IMG/VR virus record: IMGVR_UViG_3300037847_005824
Span: 7,591-31,393 of that record
Direction: 5' to 3' (one strand)
Origin: a virus
DNA: 23,803 nucleotides
Position numbers and translations under genes: made by a program. The notes beneath the pieces are model-generated. The model was not told where the DNA came from, ran no database searches, and saw nothing but the letters and a program-made list of their open reading frames with translations. Below are positions 14,528 to 21,793 of the stretch, piece by piece. The first letter of the stretch is position 1. Each line of letters starts with the position of its first letter.

Positions 14528-15136
14528 TTAATCCTCTGTTTTATATTTTAATTTTGATTTTGGTATAATGTTTTCAAACTCTGTGGCAGCACCCTCAAAA
14601 AGTTCTCCAAATTTATCAAATATTTCTTGATCAGTTGCATTAGGAAACTTTTGTTGTAACTCGTCAATCATCTTTTCTAAAAAACTTCCTTCAAAACCGT
14701 CTGGAACTAGCGCATCATTATCTATTGCTTCAGCGATAAAATCAGCATCACTCATGAAAGGTAAATAATCCAACATCAAGCTCGTTGGACCTTCATTATC
14801 TATTACTAATTTAATTTCATCCACTAATTTATTTCTAAAAACATCTAAATCACTTAATTTAAAATCTAAAAAAGGAGTTTCTTTAACTGGTTCAACAGAC
14901 TCTAACCCTTTTTTTACTAAGTTTGTTAATGCGCCACGAGGTAACATTGTTTGTAGTGCTGCACCTCCAGCCCTTTTTAAAAAGTCTCTACGTTGCGCAG
15001 GTACAACTTCCTGTTTTTCTACAGGTACAACTTCCTGTTTTTCTACAGGTACAACTTCTTTAGACTCTTTTAAATTACCTAAAGCTCCTAAATTTTTAGG
15101 TAATATTCCTTTTATAATTTTAGTTATTTTAGCCAT
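14528..15136 (-). CDS. Leader-family paralogue 3, Tat-like RRDFLK motif (202 aa)
   Basis: The N-terminal 75 residues are almost the same as in two neighbouring genes: MAKITKIIKGILPKNLGALG, then NLKES, a linker, then RRDFLKRAGG (twin Arg at 49-50) and MLPRGALTNLVKKGL. The linker is expanded by an 8-residue repeat (EVVPVEKQ twice, then EVVPAQ). The C-terminal part is acidic and helical, and shares only short patches with the others (for example KFPNATDQEIFDKFGE, compare EYPDADKQQLADLIGE in paralogue 1). RRDFLK matches the core of twin-arginine export signals, but the following hydrophobic stretch is short and broken by Pro-Arg. I do not recognise the family. Virion cargo or ejection protein is a guess from location. 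The ATG has no clear ribosome site. Confidence 0.65.
   Translation of the reverse strand: MAKITKIIKGILPKNLGALGNLKESKEVVPVEKQEVVPVEKQEVVPAQRRDFLKRAGGAALQTMLPRGALTNLVKKGLESVEPVKETPFLDFKLSDLDVFRNKLVDEIKLVIDNEGPTSLMLDYLPFMSDADFIAEAIDNDALVPDGFEGSFLEKMIDELQQKFPNATDQEIFDKFGELFEGAATEFENIIPKSKLKYKTED
15001..15058 (-). repeat. 24-bp tandem repeat inside paralogue 3
   Basis: Two perfect 24-base copies (15001-15024 and 15025-15048) and a 10-base partial third copy encode the repeated EVVPVEKQ linker. It lies between the GALGNLKES block and the RRDFLK block and does not occur in the other two paralogues, which have shorter linkers. The copies are identical at DNA level, so the expansion looks recent. Confidence 0.85.
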
Positions 15137-15139
15137 ATT

Positions 15140-15808
15140 TTAATCATCTTCTAAAATTATTTCTAAAAATTCTGTTATTTCTGGATCTTTGTAACCTGAT
15201 TTTTTCAACCTATTTACAAATAAACCTAACAAATCCTGTGTTTGCTGTTTTCTTTTAACAAATTTTTCTGGAGTTAAATTGTAACTTTTTAATATACTTT
15301 TAATTTCATCTACATAATCTTGCTCTGTGTCAGGCAAATAATCGTTATTTGGTGTTTGTTGAATTCCATGCGTATAATTAAAAAAGTTATTAACATCTTC
15401 ATCAGAAAGTGAATCAGCATTAATAAACTCTTCAGAATCGCCTGCCTCTCTAAAATAAAAATCTTCTATCAAATCTTTTGTAGAAGGATCTTCATTTACC
15501 ATATCATCTATAGATGCCTTTTTAAATTCCATAGAGTTAATAAGTTTGTTTTTAAATCTATTTATTGGTATATCTGGTTTAGTTTCAACAGACTTTAGTC
15601 CTTTTTCTACTAAATTTGTCAATGCACCACGAGGCATTAAACTTTGAACAACTGTTCCTCCAGCCCTTTTTAAAAAATCCCTACGTTCCGCAGGTACAGT
15701 TTCCTGTTTTTTGTCTAATGATACAATGTCTTTAGGCTCTTTTAAATTGCCTAAAGCACCTAAATTTTTAGGTAATATGCCTTTTACAATTTTAGTTATT
15801 TTAGCCAT
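15140..15808 (-). CDS. Leader-family paralogue 2, Tat-like RRDFLK motif (222 aa)
   Basis: The leader reads MAKITKIVKGILPKNLGALG, NLKEPKDIVSLDKKQETVPA, then ERRDFLKRAGG (twin Arg at 42-43), SLMPRGALTNLVEKGL. From about residue 70 on the protein is mostly acidic and helical, with NRFKNKLINSMEF (similar to the first helix in the other two), SDEDVNNFFNYTHGIQ, and an end that is Leu/Glu-rich (DPEITEFLEIILEDD). There is no catalytic motif I recognise. It lies 3 bases from the next paralogue's start, and 24 bases after the stop of paralogue 1. No clear ribosome site is seen before its ATG. It is certainly homologous to its neighbours through the leader; the function is unknown. Confidence 0.65.
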   Translation of the reverse strand: MAKITKIVKGILPKNLGALGNLKEPKDIVSLDKKQETVPAERRDFLKRAGGTVVQSLMPRGALTNLVEKGLKSVETKPDIPINRFKNKLINSMEFKKASIDDMVNEDPSTKDLIEDFYFREAGDSEEFINADSLSDEDVNNFFNYTHGIQQTPNNDYLPDTEQDYVDEIKSILKSYNLTPEKFVKRKQQTQDLLGLFVNRLKKSGYKDPEITEFLEIILEDD

Positions 15809-15832
15809 ATTTTAATTTTTTACCAAATAACA

Positions 15833-16645
15833 TTATTTTACCTTTTTTCCAAAATTTGTTTTACCTGTTTCAATTAATTTATCCATATTATCTAAAATCC
15901 ATTCTTCCTGTTGTTTGGCATCTTTACCTCCTTTTACAAGAGTGTTATAAACTTGACCAGCCCATGTATAAATATATTTTTTTTGATTATCTGTTAATTC
16001 ATTAAATCTTTCAGGTTCATTCATATTTGGAATAAGATCCCAATCTATAATTCCTTTTATTTGAGTTTCAGCTATTTTTTTTATTTTTGGGTTTTTACTT
16101 TTAAGATCTTGAGTTTGTTTCCAATATGTGTCTCCTGCTTGATTAGATTCTCCAATTAAATCTGCTAATTGCTGTTTATCAGCATCAGGATACTCTTCCA
16201 TCATTGATATAACAAGTTCATTAGGTTTTCTTTTACCACCGTACCTGAAAAATTCATATGCTTTTTTTATTCCTGGTACAATCACATCTTCATCAACTCC
16301 AAACAAAACTGATTCATAATCTCCTTTTTCAGCAAGCTCCTGAACATCTTCTCCGTATCTACCTTTCAAAGCTAACAAAATTATTTCTTCATCCATTAAT
16401 TTTTTAAAAGAAGAAACATCAAAAATATTTTTTGGTAAAACTTTTTTTGGAACTTCTGTTAATCCTTTTTTTACTAAGTCTGTTAATGCGCCACGAGGCA
16501 TTAAACTTTGAGCAACTGTCCCTCCAGCCCTTTTTAAAAAATCTCTACGTTCAGCAGGCACAACTTTTTTAGATTCTTTTAAATTACCTAAAGCACCTAA
16601 GTCTTTTGGCAGGACACCTTTTATAATTTTAGTTATTTTAGCCAA
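15833..16645 (-). CDS. Leader-family paralogue 1, Tat-like RRDFLK motif, TTG start (270 aa)
   Basis: This is the longest of the three. Its leader is MAKITKIIKGVLPKDLGALG, NLKESKKVVPAERRDFLKRA (twin Arg at 33-34), GGTVAQSLMPRGALTDLV. The start codon would be TTG at 16645, chosen because the protein aligns with the other two from this residue. The body is helical and has IISMMEEYPDADKQ-like and DLIPNMNEPERFNELTDNQK segments; the C-terminus is basic (FGKKVK). No enzyme motif was recognised. The gene follows the 93-aa acidic gene by 8 bases and lies in the portal-proximal group, where virion-internal proteins would be expected. Ribosome site is weak. The homology of the three is clear; the role is unknown. 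Confidence 0.65.
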   Translation of the reverse strand: MAKITKIIKGVLPKDLGALGNLKESKKVVPAERRDFLKRAGGTVAQSLMPRGALTDLVKKGLTEVPKKVLPKNIFDVSSFKKLMDEEIILLALKGRYGEDVQELAEKGDYESVLFGVDEDVIVPGIKKAYEFFRYGGKRKPNELVISMMEEYPDADKQQLADLIGESNQAGDTYWKQTQDLKSKNPKIKKIAETQIKGIIDWDLIPNMNEPERFNELTDNQKKYIYTWAGQVYNTLVKGGKDAKQQEEWILDNMDKLIETGKTNFGKKVK

Positions 16646-16653
16646 AAAAAACT

Positions 16654-16935
16654 TTACTCGTCTATTCTAAGTTGACCATGACCTAAAATTTTATCCATCA
16701 TCAATCTAGCATCTTCACCACCAAGTTTTAAAACTTTAACCTCGCCCATTGTATCTTCGTCGTGGTAGTTTTCTGACTCGTCGTCTTCTTCTATGTAGTC
16801 TTGGTTACACAAAAGCATAAAATTAACTAACTGTTCATCAGTTAAATTTAAACCGTCTGCGTTACGAGAAAAACCCATCTTATTTTCAAACTGTTCCTCT
16901 AAAGACTGTACATCGCCTACATTTACTGGTTCCAT
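16654..16935 (-). CDS. Small acidic protein (93 aa)
   Basis: The protein is acidic, rich in Glu, Asp, Asn and Met: MEPVNVGDVQSLEEQFENKM, then LNLTDEQLVNFMLLCNQDYI, then a run of Asp/Glu, and KILGHGQLRIDE at the end. I do not recognise it with certainty. A GAGG site 9 bases before the ATG supports translation, and the previous stop is one base before the ATG. It may be a small chaperone or assembly partner for the portal or for the leader-family proteins; this is not shown by the sequence. Confidence 0.55.
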   Translation of the reverse strand: MEPVNVGDVQSLEEQFENKMGFSRNADGLNLTDEQLVNFMLLCNQDYIEEDDESENYHDEDTMGEVKVLKLGGEDARLMMDKILGHGQLRIDE

Positions 16936-16936
16936 T

Positions 16937-17134
16937 TTACTTTACCTCTTTCATTAAATTGTTTAAAGCACCTATGCCTTGTGGTGCACCCATACGTTGT
17001 TTAATTTCTTGAATTTTTTGCATTAAATAATTAGTCATTTGCTCATTATTTATCGTCATTGGCGTTTGCTGTTGATTAACATTACCACCTGAAAAAGCAT
17101 TTGGGTTTATTGGTGGTAGGTTAAGTTTGTTCAT
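16937..17134 (-). CDS. Small Gln/Asn/Pro-rich protein (65 aa)
   Basis: The start is MNKLNLPPINPNAFSGGNVN, then a Gln-rich stretch, then a helix (MTNYLMQKIQEIKQRMGAPQ) and the end GIGALNNLMKEVK. That last piece resembles the GALGNLKE block in the leader of the three following paralogues. The first 14 bases overlap the 3' end of the portal gene, with GGAG 10 bases before the ATG. It is possibly a co-made small partner of the portal. I do not recognise a family. Confidence 0.55.
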   Translation of the reverse strand: MNKLNLPPINPNAFSGGNVNQQQTPMTINNEQMTNYLMQKIQEIKQRMGAPQGIGALNNLMKEVK

Positions 17135-19574
17135 TTTTTCTTTGCTCCATTATTATTTTAGCTGAATTTTTTTCTCGTTCAAGCTGTAATTCAGTTTCTA
17201 GTTTTTTGATTTTTGCTTGTAAGTCTGCATCAGCTTTAGCTTTGTCTATTTGCATTTTTTGAGATGCTTCAGCTTGTTTAATTTGAATGTCAGACTGTGC
17301 TTTGGCTTGGTCTGCTGCAATTTGAGATTGAGTCCTTTGCTGAAGTGCTTGTGCTTCAAGTTGGGCAAGTTGTTGTGCATATTCTAATGGGTTTTGTTGT
17401 TGATTTTTGGCTAAGTCTGCAATGCCTTTTATTTGTTGCATTTGTGGTGCTTGTGCTACTACTTGTGCAGCACGTTGACTAATTAACATGTCTAACTCAG
17501 GATTAATATTATCAAACGCAAAATCTTTATCCCTTAAATTAGGTAAATTAGGTAATGGCATGGCGACACTTTGTTGCATACGTTCACGGTAAAGTAAAGC
17601 AATATGCTCAGCAATATGAGCAGTTAACACTGGACCAATACTTTGTTGTGTTACAGGATTGCCTGCTAAAGAAGGATCTTGCATAAATTGTAAATGCACG
17701 TCAATATGTGACTGATGATCCTGTTCAGGGAATGCCTTTATTGGTTTACCGTACATGACTGAAAGGTTTTCGTCTATTGGGTCTAAACGTGGTGCAAGTT
17801 TTGGTTCTTTTAATATTTCGTCAATATTAGGTATACGGATTGCTTCGTACATACGTTTGTATGCTTCGTATATGTCGTGAAGTTCTGGAGCACTGTTTGC
17901 CATTTGTAAAACTGCTTGTGCTTGAGCAATACGTTGTGCAGTGCTGAAAATGTTTGGATCACTAACAGGTACAACGTCTATTTTTTTATCAAAATCCGTA
18001 GCATAAACTAAATTACTACCATCTGTACTATTAAATTCAAACGAGTCAGGTAAATGTTCAGTGTTTAAAAGTGCTATGAGTTTAAACTCTTCACCTTGCG
18101 AGTGGTGTAAACGTTTATGTATGGCGCTGAAACTTTTACTACCTTGTTCTATGAGGGCAACAGTTGAACCCACTGGCGCATTAGGATTAACATCTCCTAC
18201 TTGTAAGTCTGCTGTGGCAGCAAAACGTTGACCAGCATTAATAACAAAACCTAAAAGTTGAAAAAGTGTACCACTTGGCTCTTTAAACGGTAACGGCATA
18301 ATAGACTTGCTTATGTCGTCTACTGTTGCGTCTAAGTCTACAAACTCTCCAGGATTAACTTCAATATCTCCACCGTTCACTCTGCCTTTTAGTTTAAAGC
18401 CACCTTGCATATTGGCAAAACTTGCTGAATCTAAAAGTGCTCTTAAAGCACCAGTTGCAGCTTTACCTAGTCCACCAATTAAATGATAAAGTCCAAAACC
18501 ATAAAAACCTAGTCCTGGAAGAAACTTATAACTAACAAACCAATTACGTTTATTTTTTTCTTCATCCTGTTCAAACCAGTTACGTCTAACACTAACTATT
18601 TTTTCTGAATCTGCATCTACGGTAACAATGTAAGGTAAAGCGACCTCGTTTTCATTTTGCTCACTAGGTTCATCAAACGACTGGTAAACGTGCATTTCTA
18701 AAAGTGTAACCATTTGATCAGTAGCATCGTCACCAAACCTATCAACACCCTCAATCTCACCAACAGTATCGTCATTATAAGTTTCGTCTACTTCTTGCTG
18801 ACTTTTAATTGGTAAGTAATAACCGTTTTTAACATATTTATTATACTCATTTTTAGGAATCCTAATAACGTGAGTGTAACGGTTAGATGTTATTAAGTCT
18901 TCACTTTCTGGTGAAACAACAAAGTCTTCTGCCTTTACAAAAATAGACCTTTGACGGTTTAAGTTAGCATCCCACCATACTTTTTTAAACGTTTGACCTA
19001 CTAGTGGTAAGTGAAAAAGCATTTGGTCTAGTTCAGGAAAATACTCTGGCATTTGCTGAGTTATTTGAAAGTTCATAAAATCTTTAACTCTGCGTGCTTG
19101 GTTTTCTAACTCTTCGTTTTGCTCACCTACAATTACAGTTTTAACTGGACCACCACTAGGGTACAACTCTGTAATGGCTCTTGCGTTAAATTGTGTTGCT
19201 GCCTCAGCAATCATAGGATGTACAACTGTACTTAAACCACGTGTTGCTCGTTCTTCTTCGTTTTCTTCTAAGCCACCCTCTACGTCTAAAGTTTTAAGTC
19301 CTTCTTTGTAACGTCTTTCCCAGTCTGATCTTGACGACTTGTCATTTTGGTAACAAGTTAACAACTCACTAGCTATACGGTCTAAAATTCTTTGATCAAT
19401 GGTTTCTGCTAAATTTTCATCAAACTGTGACTCTACTTGTTCAGGTGCAGAGTCTAATTGTGGGTCGCCAACTAAAACTTCGTTGTCGTTTAGTTTTTCT
19501 ACTTGTAAGTCGTCTGGTGGTGCACCCTCGGCAAAAGGTATATTGTTAATTGGTGGTTGTTGTTGTTCAGCCAT
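17121..19574 (-). CDS. Portal protein (817 aa)
   Basis: This is a long, mixed alpha-beta protein with the features of P22-like portal proteins in marine phages. It has an N-terminal disordered acidic part (residues 1-50) and a conserved block ERRYKEGLKTLDV, then RGLSTVVHPMIAEAATQFNA and AITELYPSGGPVKT. A stem-type region around WWDANLNRQRSIFVKAEDFV follows, with a loop block KFLPGLGFYGFGLYHLIGGL and the GDVNPNAPVGSTVALIEQGS motif. The last 85 residues are Ala/Gln/Lys-rich coiled coil (QRTQSQIAADQAKAQSDIQI), which fits the long helical barrel that P22 gp1 extends into the capsid. It forms the dodecameric channel through which DNA enters and leaves. It overlaps the terminase gene by 8 bases. 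P22 portal is about 725 aa. Confidence 0.85.
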   Translation of the reverse strand: MAEQQQPPINNIPFAEGAPPDDLQVEKLNDNEVLVGDPQLDSAPEQVESQFDENLAETIDQRILDRIASELLTCYQNDKSSRSDWERRYKEGLKTLDVEGGLEENEEERATRGLSTVVHPMIAEAATQFNARAITELYPSGGPVKTVIVGEQNEELENQARRVKDFMNFQITQQMPEYFPELDQMLFHLPLVGQTFKKVWWDANLNRQRSIFVKAEDFVVSPESEDLITSNRYTHVIRIPKNEYNKYVKNGYYLPIKSQQEVDETYNDDTVGEIEGVDRFGDDATDQMVTLLEMHVYQSFDEPSEQNENEVALPYIVTVDADSEKIVSVRRNWFEQDEEKNKRNWFVSYKFLPGLGFYGFGLYHLIGGLGKAATGALRALLDSASFANMQGGFKLKGRVNGGDIEVNPGEFVDLDATVDDISKSIMPLPFKEPSGTLFQLLGFVINAGQRFAATADLQVGDVNPNAPVGSTVALIEQGSKSFSAIHKRLHHSQGEEFKLIALLNTEHLPDSFEFNSTDGSNLVYATDFDKKIDVVPVSDPNIFSTAQRIAQAQAVLQMANSAPELHDIYEAYKRMYEAIRIPNIDEILKEPKLAPRLDPIDENLSVMYGKPIKAFPEQDHQSHIDVHLQFMQDPSLAGNPVTQQSIGPVLTAHIAEHIALLYRERMQQSVAMPLPNLPNLRDKDFAFDNINPELDMLISQRAAQVVAQAPQMQQIKGIADLAKNQQQNPLEYAQQLAQLEAQALQQRTQSQIAADQAKAQSDIQIKQAEASQKMQIDKAKADADLQAKIKKLETELQLEREKNSAKIIMEQRKNEQT

Positions 19575-21021
19575 ACATTGTCATCCTTTTTTGAGAAAAA
19601 TCTTTATATTCATAATTGTTATCTTCATAGTCTGTAGAGTGCGTTAAAAAATATCCTTTTCGTAGTCTTAACCATGCTTGGGTACAAGTGTCTACAATAT
19701 CGTCATTGTCTCCTGCAGGAAAAGCAGAACATATTTCTATTAAGTCCTTTGCCCATTTTCTATTATAAGGATAATATATTTTGCCATCTTCTAAAAGCAC
19801 TGAAGAAGAATGCGCACGTGCAACTTTATCACGATCTGGTAAGTATGATAAAACAGGGATTCCTGCCATGCGTAAGTCTTGTAATAAACTTTGACCAGAT
19901 GCCTTTTTTTCTATTAACACTGCGTCTGGTTCGTATTCTTCGTAACTTTGTTGTGCTATTTTACGCAAATCAGGATAACTCACCCTACCATACCACATAT
20001 CTAAAACAATAGCACAAACTGAACCTTTGTGAGTAAATGCTCCCCATGTTGTGCGTGCAGAGTAGGAAGTTTTTTCTTTTTCACTAAACGCAGTATCCCA
20101 GCTTTGTATAACGTAGTCTATTTGAGGCAGGTCGTCTTTTTCCCATGGAACCCACCACTCTTTTTTTAAAATACCACCACCTTTGGGCATTGGTCTTTGT
20201 TGTAACTGACCTGCAGATGCATAACTACCTAAACTTTTTTCTAAAACAGTAAGTGTGTTATTGTCTATTCTTTCTGGCCATAGTAACTGACCTTCTTTAG
20301 TTCTTGGGTCTGTAAAAAATAATTTTGACTTTGTAGGTGTTGGGTGTCCTATTTCGTATCTTGCTGGTAAGCATAAATGATCCCATTCATTTTTTAAATC
20401 GTTAGCTATGATGTGTCCTGTTAAGTCGTTTTCATGCACCCTTTGCATAATTATTACAAAACAGCCTGTTTTTGGATCGTTAAGTCTGGTTTGCATAGCT
20501 TGGTCCCACCACTCTAAAACACCTTGTCTAACTGTAGAAGATTCTGCCTCACGCACATTATGAGGATCATCAATAACAATAATATCTCCACCCTCACCTG
20601 TCAAAGCACCATCTACACTAGTGGCAATACGATAACCAGTTTTATTGTTTTCAAAACGTTGCTTTTGATTTTGGTCAGTAGTTAACTCAAAACTATCACC
20701 AAAGTAACTCTTATACCATGCACTGTCAATTAACCGTCTACACTTTACAGAATCTCTAATAGATAAACTGCCTGCATAACTTGCAAAAAGAAAACGTTTT
20801 TGCGGACAATGAGTCCATGTCCATGCAGGTAACGCAACAGCAACACTAATAGACTTCATGTGTCTTGGGGGAATGTTTATTATTAGTCTTTTTATTTGCC
20901 CATTGACAACTGCTTGTAAATGTTCACTTACTGCATCTATGTGCCAGTTGTCGTAAAAATCACGTCCTGGTTCAATTGTCCCCCAAGAGTTTTTGGTGAA
21001 CTCCTTCAGAGACCTCTTCAT
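19567..21021 (-). CDS. terL: Terminase large subunit (484 aa from the chosen start)
   Basis: This ATPase-nuclease motor packages DNA into proheads. Motifs, numbered from the chosen Met: a deviant Walker A, PPRHMKS, at 51-57; Walker B IIVIDD at 147-152; a coupling-type motif IMQRVHENDL around 191-200; then the RNase H-like nuclease with QSWDTAF (Asp at 309), LIEKKASG (Glu at 371) and GDNDDIVDT (Asp at 440, 441, 444). The layout fits the large-terminase group with PPRH.KS. I chose the ATG at 21021. The longer frame to 21087 would overlap the upstream gene by 116 bases and adds residues unlike the family, whereas the conserved part starts with SLKEFTKNSW right after this Met. Neither candidate has a strong ribosome site. 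The gene ends overlapping the portal by 8 bases. Confidence 0.9.
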   Translation of the reverse strand: MKRSLKEFTKNSWGTIEPGRDFYDNWHIDAVSEHLQAVVNGQIKRLIINIPPRHMKSISVAVALPAWTWTHCPQKRFLFASYAGSLSIRDSVKCRRLIDSAWYKSYFGDSFELTTDQNQKQRFENNKTGYRIATSVDGALTGEGGDIIVIDDPHNVREAESSTVRQGVLEWWDQAMQTRLNDPKTGCFVIIMQRVHENDLTGHIIANDLKNEWDHLCLPARYEIGHPTPTKSKLFFTDPRTKEGQLLWPERIDNNTLTVLEKSLGSYASAGQLQQRPMPKGGGILKKEWWVPWEKDDLPQIDYVIQSWDTAFSEKEKTSYSARTTWGAFTHKGSVCAIVLDMWYGRVSYPDLRKIAQQSYEEYEPDAVLIEKKASGQSLLQDLRMAGIPVLSYLPDRDKVARAHSSSVLLEDGKIYYPYNRKWAKDLIEICSAFPAGDNDDIVDTCTQAWLRLRKGYFLTHSTDYEDNNYEYKDFSQKRMTMYG

Positions 21022-21517
21022 TTTCTCTGCTTTCACCTGATTCAACGACAGACTGCTCAATAATTCTTTCAATTGTTCCGAGGTCATTGTCTGATATTCT
21101 ACTAATGTCTATAATTTTTTTCTCTTCAACTTGTGCCTTTACTTCAACTGCCTTTAAATCTGGCACACATTTACCTAGTAAAGTTTTTGCAGCCAAAACT
21201 CTTAATTCTGGATCTGCGCAAATTTTACCCATGTCTGTAACTATGCCGTCAGAACTTTGACTATAAACGGGAAACATTTCTTTTCCCTGCATAACTTGTG
21301 CTAAAAAACCCACTGGATCAGCTTGTCCCATAATCCAGTTAATTGTTGCATGGTGATTCCACTTATAACGTTCTTTTCTGGTTCTTGATGGCTTTTGATT
21401 TTTCATTGGTTCAACGGATTTAAACCTACCATCCCAAGACTCTGGTTTAACAGGTGGACCATCTTTGACAGGTCTTTTAACTTGTACTTTTTCTGAAACG
21501 TGTTTTTTATTACTCAT
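20972..21517 (-). CDS. Putative terminase small subunit (181 aa from the chosen start)
   Basis: It is the first gene of the minus-strand block, directly upstream of the large terminase and overlapping it. A basic linker comes first (MSNKKHVSEKVQVKRPVKDG), then DPVGFLAQVMQGKEM, then ADPELRVLAAKTLLGKCVPD followed by LKAVEVKAQ, then a Glu/Ile-rich helical end. The block PELR..AAK.LL....P.LKAVE is similar to what I know from packaging proteins of related phages that recognise DNA ends and hand them to TerL. I start at the ATG at 21517. A TTG 27 codons earlier would add a very hydrophobic Phe/Leu stretch read from A/T runs and hairpin sequence, which looks non-coding. No strong ribosome site is seen. 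Confidence 0.6.
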   Translation of the reverse strand: MSNKKHVSEKVQVKRPVKDGPPVKPESWDGRFKSVEPMKNQKPSRTRKERYKWNHHATINWIMGQADPVGFLAQVMQGKEMFPVYSQSSDGIVTDMGKICADPELRVLAAKTLLGKCVPDLKAVEVKAQVEEKKIIDISRISDNDLGTIERIIEQSVVESGESRENEEVSEGVHQKLLGDN

Positions 21518-21592
21518 AAACCAATAAAACTGAAAACTTAATAAAAATAAGTGTAATGTATTTTTTAAAAAAAATAAAGTAAAAAAAGAGAT

Positions 21593-21634
21593 GCCCAAGC
21601 TAACTTCTCGGGAGAAAAGCTATAATACTTGGGC
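21593..21634. other. Nested stem-loop element in the divergent intergenic region
   Basis: Outer arms GCCCAAG (21593-21599) and CTTGGGC (21628-21634) pair perfectly and enclose a second hairpin with TTCT/AGAA arms and CGGG as loop (21605-21616). The interior also holds AGCT at both sides (21598-21601 and 21618-21621), which could pair instead of the outer stem. Read on the minus strand, the outer stem is followed by ATCTCTTTTTTT, which makes it look like an attenuator or terminator upstream of the late genes. Read on the plus strand it precedes the small membrane peptide and could be a leader structure. Direction is undecided. Confidence 0.5.
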
Positions 21635-21667
21635 AAAACTAAGAGGGTATATTATTTATATTATAAT
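21621..21667 (+). promoter_or_regulatory. Possible promoter(s) for the membrane mini-ORF
   Basis: Perfect TATAAT hexamers lie at 21621-21626 (inside the hairpin element) and 21662-21667. Neither has a good TTGACA at the right distance. The stretch between them is almost pure A/T, so chance matches are likely. The downstream hexamer is 33 bases before the ATG of the mini-ORF and is the more sensible candidate. Confidence 0.3.
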
Positions 21668-21699
21668 TTATATAATAAAAAATAAAAGGAGGAATTATC

Positions 21700-21783
21700 A
21701 TGTTCATTGTAGACATTATTTACACACTAATTATAGCTGTTGTAGTTGCTATGGGTATTATTATAATGCTAGATAAATATTAG
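21700..21783 (+). CDS. Single-pass membrane micropeptide (27 aa)
   Basis: An ATG at 21700 is preceded by AAAAGGAGG, 7 bases away, one of the best ribosome sites in the window. The 27-residue product begins MFIVDIIYTLIIAVVVAMGI and ends in LDKY. About 20 consecutive hydrophobic residues, with Asp at position 5 and Asp-Lys near the end, predict a single membrane span. Function is unknown. Small phage membrane peptides include holin-like, antiholin and superinfection-exclusion proteins. It is alone between the two divergent gene blocks and is followed by a hairpin with a T-tract, so it probably forms its own small transcript. It is too short for standard ORF callers. Confidence 0.55.
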   Translation: MFIVDIIYTLIIAVVVAMGIIIMLDKY

Positions 21784-21793
21784 GCTGGATAAC

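Noticed and set aside
21022-21087. Longer start of the large terminase at 21087
   Set aside because: It would extend the overlap with the upstream gene to 116 bases, has no ribosome site, and the family similarity begins only at the later Met.
21518-21598. Longer start of the putative small terminase at 21598
   Set aside because: The start would be a TTG inside the hairpin element, and the added 27 residues are Phe/Leu-rich translations of A/T runs. The ATG at 21517 gives a sensible basic N-terminus.
21593-21634. tRNA or known riboswitch
   Set aside because: At 42 bases it is too short for a tRNA and has no T-loop or CCA-type end. I could not fit it to SAM, preQ1 or glutamine riboswitch patterns from memory.
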